NCBI GenBank assembly: GCA_949126835.1
Contig: CASBPS010000045.1
Span: 67,001-131,000, forward strand
Reading direction: 5' to 3'
Source: Anisus vortex
Lineage: Eukaryota; Mollusca; Gastropoda; Planorbidae
DNA: 64,000 bases
How positions within the stretch are numbered: position 1 is the first letter of the stretch; each line of letters begins with the position of its first letter. Below, one piece after another: positions 21,172 to 34,422 of the stretch. The notes under the pieces are model-generated. The model was not told where the DNA came from. It worked only from the letters and a program-made list of their open reading frames with translations, and did not search any database. The position numbers were made by a program, and so were the translations under genes.

Positions 21172-24045
21172 AGCAGATTTGTGGTAATGGTGCTTATGTT
21201 CTGGCCGTACAACGACTTGAATAGCAGATTTGTGGTTTTGGCTTCTCTTTTCGCCGTATACAGCAGATTTGTGGTTTTGGCTTCTCTACTAGCCGTACAA
21301 AAGCAGATTTGTGGTTTTGGCTTCTCCAGAAACCGTACAACGACTTGAAAAGCAGATTTCTTGTTTTGGCTCCTTCTCTGGCCGTACAAAAGCAGATTTG
21401 AGGTTTTGGCTTTTCCACAATCCGTATAACGACTTGAATAGCAGATTTCTTGTTTTGGCTTCTTTTCTGGCCGTACAACGACTTGACAAGAAGATTTGTG
21501 GTTTTAGCTTCTCTTTTGGCCGTAACACAGCAGATTTATGGTTTTGGCTCTCTCCATAAACCGTACAACGACTTGAATAGCAGATTTCTAGTTTTGGCTT
21601 TTTTTCTAGCCGTACAAGGACTTAAAAAGCAGATTTGTTGTTTTGGCTTCTCAACAAAACGTACAACGACTTGACTAGCAGATTTGTGGTAATGGTGCTT
21701 CTGTTCTGGCCGTACAACGACTTGAATTTCAGATTTGTGGTTTTGGCTTCTCTTTTCGCCGTATACAGCAGATTTGTGGTTTTGGCTTCTCTACTAGCCG
21801 TACAAAAGCAGATTTGTGGTTTTGGCTTCTCCAGAAACCGTACAACGACTTGAAAAGCAGATTTCTGGTTTTGGCTCCTTTTCTGGCCGTACAAAAGCAG
21901 ATTTGTGGTTTTGGCTTTTCCACAATCCGTACAACGACTTGAATAGCAGATTTCTTGTTTTGGCTTTTTTTCTGGCCGTACAACGACTTGACAAGAAGAT
22001 TTGTGGTTTTGGCGTTTCCACAGTCCGTACAACGACTTGAATAGCAGATTTCTTGTTTTGGCTCCCTTTCTGGCCGTAAAACAGCAGATTTCTGGTTTTG
22101 GCTTTTTTTCTGGCCGTACAACGACTTGAAAAAAAGATTTGTGGTTTCAGCTTCTCTTTTGGCCGTAACACAGCAGATTTGTGGTTTGGGCTCTCTCCAC
22201 AAACCGTACAACGACTTGAATAGCAGATTTCTAGTTTTGGCTTCTTTTCTGGCCGTACAAGGACTTAAAAAGCAGATTTGTTGTTTTGGCTTCTCCACAA
22301 ACCGTACAACGACTTGACTAGCAGATTTGTGGTAATGGTGCTTCTGTTCTGGCCGTACAACGACTTGAATAGCAGATTTGTGGTTTTGGCTTCTCTTTTC
22401 GCCGTAATACAGCAGATTTGTGGTTTTGGCTTCTCTACTAGCCGTACAAAAGCAGATTTGTGGTTTTGGCTTCTCCAGAAACCGTACACCGACTTGAATA
22501 GCAGATTTCTGGTTTTGGCTCCTTTTCTGGCCGTACAAAAGCAGATTTGTGGTTTTGGCTTTTCCACAATCCGTACAACGACTTGAATAGCAGATTTCTT
22601 GGTTTGGCTTCTTTTCTGGCCGTACAACGACTTGACAAGAAGATTTGTGGTTTTAGCTTCTCTTTTGGCCATAACACAGCAGATTTATGGTTTTGGCTCT
22701 CTCAACAAACCGTACAACGACTTGAAAAGCAGATTTCTTGTTTTGGCTTCTTTTCTGGCCATAAAACAGCAGATTTATGGTTTTGGCTCTCTCCACAATC
22801 CGTATAACGACTTGAATAGCAGATTTCTTGTTTTGGCTTCTTTTCTGGCCGTACAACGACTTGACAAGAAGATTTGTGGTTTTAGCTTCTCTTTTGGCCG
22901 TAACACAGCAGATTTATGGTTTTGGCTTCTCCAGAAACCGTACAACGACTTGAAAAGCAGATTTCTGGTTTTGGCTCCTTTTCTGGCCGTACAAAAGCAG
23001 ATTTGTGGTTTTGGCTTTTCCACAATCCGTATAAAGACTTGAATAGCAGATTTCTTGTTTTGGCTTCTTTTCTGGCCGTACAACGACTTGAAAAGAAGAT
23101 TTGTGGTTTTAGCTTCTCTTTTGGCCGTAACACAGCAGATTTATGTTTTGGCTTCTCTTTTGGCCGTAAAACAGCAGATTTGTGGTTTTGGCTCCTTTTC
23201 TGGCCGTAAAACAGCAGATTTCTGGTTTTGGCTTTTTTTCTGGCCGTACAACGACTTGAAAAGAAGATTTGTGGTTTTAGCTTCTCTTTTGGCCGTAACA
23301 CAGCAGATTTGTGGTTTTGGCTCTCTCCACAAACCGTACAACGACTTGAATAGCAGATTTCTAGTTTTGGCTTCTTTTCTGGCCGTACAAGGACTTAAAA
23401 AGCAGATTTGTTGTTTTGGCTTCTCCACAAACCGTACAACGACTTGACTAGCAGATTTGTGGTAATGGTGCTTCTGTTCTGGCCGTACAACGACTTGAAT
23501 AGCAGATTTGTGGTTTTGGCTTCTCTTTTCGCCGTAATACAGCAGATTTGTGGTTTTGGCTTCTCTACTAGCCGTACAAAAGCAGATTTGTGGTTTTGGC
23601 TGATCCAGAAACCGTACAACGACTTGAATAGCAGATTTCTGGTTTTGGCTCCTTTTCTGGCCGTACAAAAGCAGATTTGTGGTTTTGGCTTTTCCACAAT
23701 CCGTACAACGACTTGAATAGCAGATTTCTTGGTTTGGCTTCTTTTCTGGCCGTACAACGACTTGACAAGAAGATTTGTGGTTTTAGCTTCTCTTTTGGCC
23801 ATAACACAGCAGATTTATGGTTTTGGCTCTCTCAACAAACCGTACAACGACTTGAAAAGCAGATTTCTTGTTTTGGCTTCTTTTCTGGCCATAAAAAGGC
23901 AGATTTATGGTTTTGGCTCTCTCCACAATCCGTATAACGACTTGAATAGCAGATTTCTTGTTTTGGCTTCTTTTCTGGCCGTACAACGACTTGACAAGAA
24001 GATTTGTGGTTTTAGCTTCTCTTTTGGCCGTAACACAGCAGATTT
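21145..24045 (+). repeat. Duplicated block A, left part (pairs with 28285-31185)
   Basis: Line-by-line comparison at offset 7,140 shows near identity over 2.9 kb with only a few substitutions (at about 21195, 22488 and 23601). Private marks are shared: GAATTTCAG at about 21724/28864, GGTTTGGGCTC at about 22184/29324 and ATAAAAAGGC at about 23892/31032. The match stops at 24046/31186. Confidence 0.92.
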
Positions 24046-24530
24046 ATGGTTTTGGCTTCTCCAGAAACCGTACAACGACTTGAAAAGCAGATTTCTGGTT
24101 TTGGCTCCTTTTCTGGCCGTACAAAAGCAGATTTGTGGTTTTGGCTTTTCCACAATCCGTATAAAGACTTGAATAGCAGATTTCTTGTTTTGGCTTCTTT
24201 TCTGGCCGTACAACGACTTGAAAAGAAGATTTGTGGTTTTAGCTTCTCTTTTGGCTGTAACACAGCAGATTTATGTTTTGGCTTCTCTTTTGGCCGTAAA
24301 ACAGCAGATTTGTGGTTTTGGCTCCTTTTCTGGCCGTAAAACAGCAGATTTCTGGTTTTAGCTTTTTTTCTGGCCGTACAACGACTTGAAAAGAAGATTT
24401 GTGGTTTTAGCTTCTCTTTTGGCCGTAACACAGCAGATTTGTGGTTTTGGCTCTCTCCACAAACCGTACAACGACTTGAATAGCAGATTTCTAGTTTTGG
24501 CTTCTTTTCTGGCCGTACAAGGACTTAAAA
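22271..24530 (+). repeat. Tandem pair of a 1,130-bp unit
   Basis: HOR starts at 22271, 23401 and 24531 are 1,130 bp apart. The two copies share rare markers (GGCCATAACAC and the 39-bp TTATGTTTTGGC monomer) and differ at only a few bases, such as TACACCGAC at about 22488, TGATCCAG at about 23601 and ATAAAAAGGC at about 23892. Other copies are 14861-15990 and 29411-30540. A shortened copy of 1,002 bp follows at 30541-31542. Confidence 0.87.
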
Positions 24531-24667
24531 AGCAAATTTGTTGTTTTGGCTTCTCCACAAACCGTACAACGACTTGACTAGCAGATTTGTGGTAATGGTG
24601 TTTCTGTTCTGGCCGTACAACGACTTGAATAGCAGATTTGTGGTTTTGGCTTCTCTTTTCGCCGTAA

Positions 24668-27600
24668 TACAGCAGATTTGTGGTTTTGGCTTCTCTACTA
24701 GCCGTACAAAAGCAGATTTGTGGTTTTGGCTTCTCCAGAAACCGTACAACGACTTGAATAGCAGATTTCTGGTTTTGGCTCCTTTTCTGGCCGTACAAAA
24801 GCAGATTTGTGGTTTTGGCTTTTCCACAATCCGTACAACGACTTGAATAGCAGATTTCTTGGTTTGGCTTCTTTTCTGGCCGTACAACGACTTGACAAGA
24901 AGATTTGTGGTTTTAGCTTCTCTTTTAGCCGTAACACAGCAGATTTATCGTTTTGGCTCTCTCCACAAACCGTACAACGACTTGAATAGCAGATTTCTAG
25001 TTTTGGCTTCTTTTCTGGCCGTACAAGGACTTAAAAAGCAGATTTGTTGTTTTGGCTTCTCCACAAACCGTACAACGACTTGACTAGCAGATTTGTGGTA
25101 ATGGTGCTTCTGTTCTGGCCGTACAACGGTTTGAATAGCAGATTTCTTGTTTTGGCTTCTTTTTTGGCCGTACAACGACTTGAAAAGAAGATTTGTGGTT
25201 TTTGCTTTTCTTTTGGCCGTAACACAGCAGATTTATGGTTTTGGCTCTCTCCACAAACCGTACAACGACTTGAATAGCAGATTTCTAGTTTTGGCTTCTT
25301 TTCTGGCCGTACAAGGACTTAAAAAGCAGATTTGTTGTTTTGGCTTCTCAACAAACCGTACAACGACTTGACTAGCAGATTTGTGGTAATGGTGCTTCTG
25401 TTCTGGCCGTACAACGACTTGAATAGCAGATTTGTGGTTTTGGCTTCTCTTTTCGCCGTAATACAGCAGATTTGTGGTTTTGGCTTCTCTACTGGCCGTA
25501 CAAAAGCAGATTTGTGGTTTTGGCTTCTTCAGAAACCGTACAAAGACTTGAAAAGCAGATTTGAGGTTTTGGCTTCTTTTCTGGCCGTACAAAAACACAT
25601 TTATGGTTTTGTCTCTCTCAACAAACCGTACAACGACTTGAATAGCGGATTTCTAGTTTTGGCTTCTTTTCTGGCCGTACAAGGACTAAAAAAGCAGATT
25701 TGTTGTTTTGGCTTCTCCACAAACCGTACAACGACTTGACTAGCAGATTTGTGGTAATGGTGCTTCTGTTCTGGCCGTACAACGACTTGAATAGCAGATT
25801 TGTGGTTTTGGCTTCTCTTTTCGCCGTAATACAGCAGATTTGTGGTTTTGGTATCTCTACTGGCCGTACAAAAGCAGATTTGTGGTTTTGGCTTCTCCAG
25901 AAACCGTACAACGACTTGAAAAGCAGATTTCTGGTTTTGGCTTTTATTCTGGCCGTACAAAAGCAGATTTGTGGTTTTGGCTTTTCCACAATCCGTACAA
26001 CGACTTGAATAGCAGATTTCTTGTTTTGGCTTCTTTTCTAACCGTAAAACAGCAGATTTGTGGTTTTGGCTTCTCTACTGGCCGTACAAAAGCAGATTAG
26101 TGGTTTTGGCGTTTCCACAGTCCGTACAACGACTTGAATAGCAGATTTCTTGTTTTGGCTTCTTTTCTAACCGTAAAACAGCAGATTTGTGGTTTTGGCT
26201 TCTCTACTGGCCGTAAAACAGCAGATTTCTGGTTTTGGCTTTTTTTCTGGCCGTACAACGACTTGAAAAGAAGATTTGTGGTTTCAGCTTCTCTTTTGGC
26301 CGTAACACAGCATATTTGTGGTTTTGGCTCTCTCCACAAACCGTACAACGACTTGAATAGCAGATTTCTAGTTTTGGCTTCTTTTCTGGTCGTACAAGGA
26401 CTTAAAAAGCAGTTTTGTTGTTTTGGCTTCTCCACAAACCGTATAACGACTTGACTAGCAGATTTGTGGTAATGGTGCTTCTGTTCTGGCTGTACAACGA
26501 CTTGAATAGCAGATTTGTGGTTTTGGCTTCTCTTTTCGCCGTAATACAGCAGATTTGTGGTTTTGGCTTCTCTACTAGCCGTACAAAAGCAGATTTGTGG
26601 TTTTGGCTTCTCCAGAAACCGTACAACGACTTGAAAATCAGATTTCTGGTTTTGGCTCCTTTTCTGGCCGTACAAAAGCAGATTTGTGGTTTTGGCTTTT
26701 CCACAATCCGTATAAAGACTTGAATAGCAGATTTCTTGTTTTGGCTTCTTTTCTGGCCGTACAACGACTTGAAAAGAAGATTTGTGGTTTTAGCTTCTCT
26801 TTTGGCCGTAACACAGCAGATTTATGGTTTTGGCTTCTCTTTTGGCCGTAAAACAGCAGATTTGTGGTTTTGGCTCCTTTTCTGGCCGTAAAACAGCAGA
26901 TTTCTGGTTTTGGCTTTTTTTCTGGCCGTACAACGACTTGAAAAGAAGATTTGTGGTTTTAGCTTCTCTTTTGGCCGTAACACAGCAGATTTGTGGTTTT
27001 GGCTCTCTCCACAAACCGTACAACGACTTGAATAGCAGATTTCTAGTTTTGGCTTCTTTTCTGGCCGTACAAGGACTTAAAAAGCAGATTTGTTGTTTTG
27101 GCTTCTCCACAAACCGTACAACGACTTGACTAGCAGATTTGTGGTAATGGTGCTTCTGTTCTGGCCGTACAACAACTTGAATAGCAGATTTGTGGTTTTG
27201 GCTTCTCTTTTCGCCGTATACAGCAGATTTGTGGTTTTGGCTTCTCTACTAGCCGTACAAAAGCAGATTTGTGGTTTTGGCTTCTCCAGAAACCGTACAA
27301 CGACTTGAAAAGCAGATTTCTTGTTTTGGCTCCTTCTCTGGCCGTACAAAAGCAGATTTGAGGTTTTGGCTTTTCCACAATCCGTATAACGACTTGAATA
27401 GCAGATTTCTTGTTTTGGCTTCTTTTCTGGCCGTACAACGACTTGACAAGAAGATTTGTGGTTTTAGCTTCTCTTTTGGCCGTAACACAGCAGATTTATG
27501 GTTTTGGCTCTCTCCATAAACCGTACAACGACTTGAATAGCAGATTTCTAGTTTTGGCTTTTTTTCTGGCCGTACAAGGACTTAAAAAGCAGATTTGTTG

Positions 27601-27720
27601 TTTTGGCTTCTCAACAAAACGTACAACGACTTGACTAGCAGATTTGTGGTAATGGTGCTTCTGTTCTGGCCGTACAACGACTTGAATAGCAGATTTGTGG
27701 TTTTGGCTTCTCTTTTCGCC
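24668..27720 (+). repeat. Duplicated block A, right part (pairs with 31174-34226)
   Basis: This part matches 31174-34226 at a constant offset of 6,506. Rare shared marks include GATTTATCG, CTTCTTCAGAAACC, AAACACATTTATGG, TTTTGTCTC, AGCGGATTTC, AGCAGTTTTG and CTGGCTGTAC. It contains 288-, 368-, 675- and 505-bp HORs. The match ends where one copy has the 40-bp and the other the 39-bp form of monomer a. Confidence 0.9.
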
Positions 27721-28767
27721 GTAATACAGCAGATTTGTGGTTTTGGCTTCTCTACTAGCCGTACAAAAGCAGATTTGTGGTTTTGGCTTCTCCAGAAACC
27801 GTACAACGACTTGAAAAGCAGATTTCTGGTTTTGGCTCCTTTTCTGGCCGTACAAAAGCAGATTTGTGGTTTTGGCTTTTCCACAATCCGTATAAAGACT
27901 TGAATAGCAGATTTCTTGTTTTGGCTTCTTTTCTGGCCGTACAACGACTTGAAAAGAAGATTTGTGGTTTTAGCTTCTCTTTTGGCCGTAACACAGCAGA
28001 TTTATGGTTTTGGCTTCTCTTTTGGCCGTAAAACAGCAGATTTGTGGTTTTGGCTCCTTTTCTGGCCGTAAAACAGCAGATTTCTGGTTTTGGCTTTTTT
28101 TCTGGCCGTACAACGACTTGAAAAGAAGATTTGTGGTTTTAGCTTCTCTTTTGGCCGTAACACAGCAGATTTGTGGTTTTGGCTCTCTCCACAAACCGTA
28201 CAACGACTTGAATAGCAGATTTCTAGTTTTGGCTTCTTTTCTGGCCGTACAAGGACTTAAAAAGCAGATTTGTTGTTTTGGCTTCTCCACAAACCGTACA
28301 ACGACTTGACTAGCAGATTTGTGGTAATGGTGCTTCTGTTCTGGCCGTACAACGACTTGAATAGCAGATTTGTGGTTTTGGCTTCTCTTTTCGCCGTATA
28401 CAGCAGATTTGTGGTTTTGGCTTCTCTACTAGCCGTACAAAAGCAGATTTGTGGTTTTGGCTTCTCCAGAAACCGTACAACGACTTGAAAAGCAGATTTC
28501 TTGTTTTGGCTCCTTCTCTGGCCGTACAAAAGCAGATTTGAGGTTTTGGCTTTTCCACAATCCGTATAACGACTTGAATAGCAGATTTCTTGTTTTGGCT
28601 TCTTTTCTGGCCGTACAACGACTTGACAAGAAGATTTGTGGTTTTAGCTTCTCTTTTGGCCGTAACACAGCAGATTTATGGTTTTGGCTCTCTCCATAAA
28701 CCGTACAACGACTTGAATAGCAGATTTCTAGTTTTGGCTTTTTTTCTAGCCGTACAAGGACTTAAAA
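26408..28767 (+). repeat. Tandem pair of a 1,180-bp super-unit (675 + 505 bp)
   Basis: HOR starts at 26408, 27083, 27588, 28263 and 28768 give spacings 675, 505, 675 and 505, so a 1,180-bp dimer of HORs is present twice in tandem. The 675-bp unit is the 11-mer with extra short monomers ending GTAAAAC and a long one with GGCTTTTTTTCTGG between the two g-type monomers. The two 1,180-bp copies differ at a small number of bases, for example CAACAACTTG at about 27170 against CAACGACTTG. The same 675+505 succession is also seen from about 32914, 35634 and 38982. Confidence 0.85.
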
Positions 28768-31185
28768 AGCAGATTTGTTGTTTTGGCTTCTCAACAAAAC
28801 GTACAACGACTTGACTAGCAGATTTGTGGTAATGGTGCTTCTGTTCTGGCCGTACAACGACTTGAATTTCAGATTTGTGGTTTTGGCTTCTCTTTTCGCC
28901 GTATACAGCAGATTTGTGGTTTTGGCTTCTCTACTAGCCGTACAAAAGCAGATTTGTGGTTTTGGCTTCTCCAGAAACCGTACAACGACTTGAAAAGCAG
29001 ATTTCTGGTTTTGGCTCCTTTTCTGGCCGTACAAAAGCAGATTTGTGGTTTTGGCTTTTCCACAATCCGTACAACGACTTGAATAGCAGATTTCTTGTTT
29101 TGGCTTTTTTTCTGGCCGTACAACGACTTGACAAGAAGATTTGTGGTTTTGGCGTTTCCACAGTCCGTACAACGACTTGAATAGCAGATTTCTTGTTTTG
29201 GCTCCCTTTCTGGCCGTAAAACAGCAGATTTCTGGTTTTGGCTTTTTTTCTGGCCGTACAACGACTTGAAAAAAAGATTTGTGGTTTCAGCTTCTCTTTT
29301 GGCCGTAACACAGCAGATTTGTGGTTTGGGCTCTCTCCACAAACCGTACAACGACTTGAATAGCAGATTTCTAGTTTTGGCTTCTTTTCTGGCCGTACAA
29401 GGACTTAAAAAGCAGATTTGTTGTTTTGGCTTCTCCACAAACCGTACAACGACTTGACTAGCAGATTTGTGGTAATGGTGCTTCTGTTCTGGCCGTACAA
29501 CGACTTGAATAGCAGATTTGTGGTTTTGGCTTCTCTTTTCGCCGTAATACAGCAGATTTGTGGTTTTGGCTTCTCTACTAGCCGTACAAAAGCAGATTTG
29601 TGGTTTTGGCTTCTCCAGAAACCGTACAACGACTTGAATAGCAGATTTCTGGTTTTGGCTCCTTTTCTGGCCGTACAAAAGCAGATTTGTGGTTTTGGCT
29701 TTTCCACAATCCGTACAACGACTTGAATAGCAGATTTCTTGGTTTGGCTTCTTTTCTGGCCGTACAACGACTTGACAAGAAGATTTGTGGTTTTAGCTTC
29801 TCTTTTGGCCATAACACAGCAGATTTATGGTTTTGGCTCTCTCAACAAACCGTACAACGACTTGAAAAGCAGATTTCTTGTTTTGGCTTCTTTTCTGGCC
29901 ATAAAACAGCAGATTTATGGTTTTGGCTCTCTCCACAATCCGTATAACGACTTGAATAGCAGATTTCTTGTTTTGGCTTCTTTTCTGGCCGTACAACGAC
30001 TTGACAAGAAGATTTGTGGTTTTAGCTTCTCTTTTGGCCGTAACACAGCAGATTTATGGTTTTGGCTTCTCCAGAAACCGTACAACGACTTGAAAAGCAG
30101 ATTTCTGGTTTTGGCTCCTTTTCTGGCCGTACAAAAGCAGATTTGTGGTTTTGGCTTTTCCACAATCCGTATAAAGACTTGAATAGCAGATTTCTTGTTT
30201 TGGCTTCTTTTCTGGCCGTACAACGACTTGAAAAGAAGATTTGTGGTTTTAGCTTCTCTTTTGGCCGTAACACAGCAGATTTATGTTTTGGCTTCTCTTT
30301 TGGCCGTAAAACAGCAGATTTGTGGTTTTGGCTCCTTTTCTGGCCGTAAAACAGCAGATTTCTGGTTTTGGCTTTTTTTCTGGCCGTACAACGACTTGAA
30401 AAGAAGATTTGTGGTTTTAGCTTCTCTTTTGGCCGTAACACAGCAGATTTGTGGTTTTGGCTCTCTCCACAAACCGTACAACGACTTGAATAGCAGATTT
30501 CTAGTTTTGGCTTCTTTTCTGGCCGTACAAGGACTTAAAAAGCAGATTTGTTGTTTTGGCTTCTCCACAAACCGTACAACGACTTGACTAGCAGATTTGT
30601 GGTAATGGTGCTTCTGTTCTGGCCGTACAACGACTTGAATAGCAGATTTGTGGTTTTGGCTTCTCTTTTCGCCGTAATACAGCAGATTTGTGGTTTTGGC
30701 TTCTCTACTAGCCGTACAAAAGCAGATTTGTGGTTTTGGCTTCTCCAGAAACCGTACAACGACTTGAATAGCAGATTTCTGGTTTTGGCTCCTTTTCTGG
30801 CCGTACAAAAGCAGATTTGTGGTTTTGGCTTTTCCACAATCCGTACAACGACTTGAATAGCAGATTTCTTGGTTTGGCTTCTTTTCTGGCCGTACAACGA
30901 CTTGACAAGAAGATTTGTGGTTTTAGCTTCTCTTTTGGCCATAACACAGCAGATTTATGGTTTTGGCTCTCTCAACAAACCGTACAACGACTTGAAAAGC
31001 AGATTTCTTGTTTTGGCTTCTTTTCTGGCCATAAAAAGGCAGATTTATGGTTTTGGCTCTCTCCACAATCCGTATAACGACTTGAATAGCAGATTTCTTG
31101 TTTTGGCTTCTTTTCTGGCCGTACAACGACTTGACAAGAAGATTTGTGGTTTTAGCTTCTCTTTTGGCCGTAACACAGCAGATTT
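28285..31185 (+). repeat. Duplicated block B, left part (copy of 21145-24045)
   Basis: Second copy of the left part, at offset 7,140. Immediately after it the sequence jumps to the equivalent of position 24668 in block A, so 634 bp present in block A are missing at about 31174-31185. Confidence 0.92.
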
Positions 31186-34100
31186 GTGGTTTTGGCTTCT
31201 CTACTAGCCGTACAAAAGCAGATTTGTGGTTTTGGCTTCTCCAGAAACCGTACAACGACTTGAATAGCAGATTTCTGGTTTTGGCTCCTTTTCTGGCCGT
31301 ACAAAAGCAGATTTGTGGTTTTGGCTTTTCCACAATCCGTACAACGACTTGAATAGCAGATTTCTTGGTTTGGCTTCTTTTCTGGCCGTACAACGACTTG
31401 ACAAGAAGATTTGTGGTTTTAGCTTCTCTTTTAGCCGTAACACAGCAGATTTATCGTTTTGGCTCTCTCCACAAACCGTACAACGACTTGAATAGCAGAT
31501 TTCTAGTTTTGGCTTCTTTTCTGGCCGTACAAGGACTTAAAAAGCAGATTTGTTGTTTTGGCTTCTCCACAAACCGTACAACGACTTGACTAGCAGATTT
31601 GTGGTAATGGTGCTTCTGTTCTGGCCGTACAACGGTTTGAATAGCAGATTTCTTGTTTTGGCTTCTTTTTTGGCCGTACAACGACTTGAAAAGAAGATTT
31701 GTGGTTTTTGCTTTTCTTTTGGCCGTAACACAGCAGATTTATGGTTTTGGCTCTCTCCACAAACCGTACAACGACTTGAATAGCAGATTTCTAGTTTTGG
31801 CTTCTTTTCTGGCCGTACAAGGACTTAAAAAGCAGATTTGTTGTTTTGGCTTCTCAACAAACCGTACAACGACTTGACTAGCAGATTTGTGGTAATGGTG
31901 CTTCTGTTCTGGCCGTACAACGACTTGAATAGCAGATTTGTGGTTTTGGCTTCTCTTTTCGCCGTAATACAGCAGATTTGTGGTTTTGGCTTCTCTACTG
32001 GCCGTACAAAAGCAGATTTGTGGTTTTGGCTTCTTCAGAAACCGTACAAAGACTTGAAAAGCAGATTTGAGGTTTTGGCTTCTTTTCTGGCCGTACAAAA
32101 ACACATTTATGGTTTTGTCTCTCTCAACAAACCGTACAACGACTTGAATAGCGGATTTCTAGTTTTGGCTTCTTTTCTGGCCGTACAAGGACTAAAAAAG
32201 CAGATTTGTTGTTTTGGCTTCTCCACAAACCGTACAACGACTTGACTAGCAGATTTGTGGTAATGGTGCTTCTGTTCTGGCCGTACAACGACTTGAATAG
32301 CAGATTTGTGGTTTTGGCTTCTCTTTTCGCCGTAATACAGCAGATTTGTGGTTTTGGTATCTCTACTGGCCGTACAAAAGCAGATTTGTGGTTTTGGCTT
32401 CTCCAGAAACCGTACAACGACTTGAAAAGCAGATTTCTGGTTTTGGCTTTTATTCTGGCCGTACAAAAGCAGATTTGTGGTTTTGGCTTTTCCACAATCC
32501 GTACAACGACTTGAATAGCAGATTTCTTGTTTTGGCTTCTTTTCTAACCGTAAAACAGCAGATTTGTGGTTTTGGCTTCTCTACTGGCCGTACAAAAGCA
32601 GATTAGTGGTTTTGGCGTTTCCACAGTCCGTACAACGACTTGAATAGCAGATTTCTTGTTTTGGCTTCTTTTCTAACCGTAAAACAGCAGATTTGTGGTT
32701 TTGGCTTCTCTACTGGCCGTAAAACAGCAGATTTCTGGTTTTGGCTTTTTTTCTGGCCGTACAACGACTTGAAAAGAAGATTTGTGGTTTCAGCTTCTCT
32801 TTTGGCCGTAACACAGCATATTTGTGGTTTTGGCTCTCTCCACAAACCGTACAACGACTTGAATAGCAGATTTCTAGTTTTGGCTTCTTTTCTGGTCGTA
32901 CAAGGACTTAAAAAGCAGTTTTGTTGTTTTGGCTTCTCCACAAACCGTATAACGACTTGACTAGCAGATTTGTGGTAATGGTGCTTCTGTTCTGGCTGTA
33001 CAACGACTTGAATAGCAGATTTGTGGTTTTGGCTTCTCTTTTCGCCGTAATACAGCAGATTTGTGGTTTTGGCTTCTCTACTAGCCGTACAAAAGCAGAT
33101 TTGTGGTTTTGGCTTCTCCAGAAACCGTACAACGACTTGAAAATCAGATTTCTGGTTTTGGCTCCTTTTCTGGCCGTACAAAAGCAGATTTGTGGTTTTG
33201 GCTTTTCCACAATCCGTATAAAGACTTGAATAGCAGATTTCTTGTTTTGGCTTCTTTTCTGGCCGTACAACGACTTGAAAAGAAGATTTGTGGTATTAGC
33301 TTCTCTTTTGGCCGTAACACAGCAGATTTATGGTTTTGGCTTCTCTTTTGGCCGTAAAACAGCAGATTTGTGGTTTTGGCTCCTTTTCTGGCCGTAAAAC
33401 AGCAGATTTCTGGTTTTGGCTTTTTTTCTGGCCGTACAACGACTTGAAAAGAAGATTTGTGGTTTTAGCTTCTCTTTTGGCCGTAACACAGCAGATTTGT
33501 GGTTTTGGCTCTCTCCACAAACCGTACAACGACTTGAATAGCAGATTTCTAGTTTTGGCTTCTTTTCTGGCCGTACAAGGACTTAAAAAGCAGATTTGTT
33601 GTTTTGGCTTCTCCACAAACCGTACAACGACTTGACTAGCAGATTTGTGGTAATGGTGCTTCTGTTCTGGCCGTACAACAACTTGAATAGCAGATTTGTG
33701 GTTTTGGCTTCTCTTTTCGCCGTATACAGCAGATTTGTGGTTTTGGCTTCTCTACTAGCCGTACAAAAGCAGATTTGTGGTTTTGGCTTCTCCAGAAACC
33801 GTACAACGACTTGAAAAGCAGATTTCTTGTTTTGGCTCCTTCTCTGGCCGTACAAAAGCAGATTTGAGGTTTTGGCTTTTCCACAATCCGTATAACGACT
33901 TGAATAGCAGATTTCTTGTTTTGGCTTCTTTTCTGGCCGTACAACGACTTGACAAGAAGATTTGTGGTTTTAGCTTCTCTTTTGGCCGTAACACAGCAGA
34001 TTTATGGTTTTGGCTCTCTCCATAAACCGTACAACGACTTGAATAGCAGATTTCTAGTTTTGGCTTTTTTTCTGGCCGTACAAGGACTTAAAAAGCAGAT

Positions 34101-34226
34101 TTGTTGTTTTGGCTTCTCAACAAAACGTACAACGACTTGACTAGCAGATTTGTGGTAATGGTGCTTCTGTTCTGGCCGTACAACGACTTGAATAGCAGAT
34201 TTGTGGTTTTGGCTTCTCTTTTCGCC
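31174..34226 (+). repeat. Duplicated block B, right part (copy of 24668-27720)
   Basis: Copy at offset 6,506. I noticed one private substitution in this copy, GTATTAGC at about 33293. Blocks A and B together make a roughly 6-7 kb near-identical duplication lying almost side by side. Confidence 0.9.
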
Positions 34227-34422
34227 GTATACAGCAGATTTGTGGTTTTGGCTTCTCTACTAGCCGTACAAAAGCAGATTTGTGGTTTTGGCTTCTCCAG
34301 AAACCGTACAACGACTTGAAAAGCAGATTTCTGGTTTTTGGCTCCTTTTCTGGCCGTACAAAAGCAGATTTGTGGTTTTGGCTTTTCCACAATCCGTACA
34401 ACGACTTGAATAGCAGATTTCT

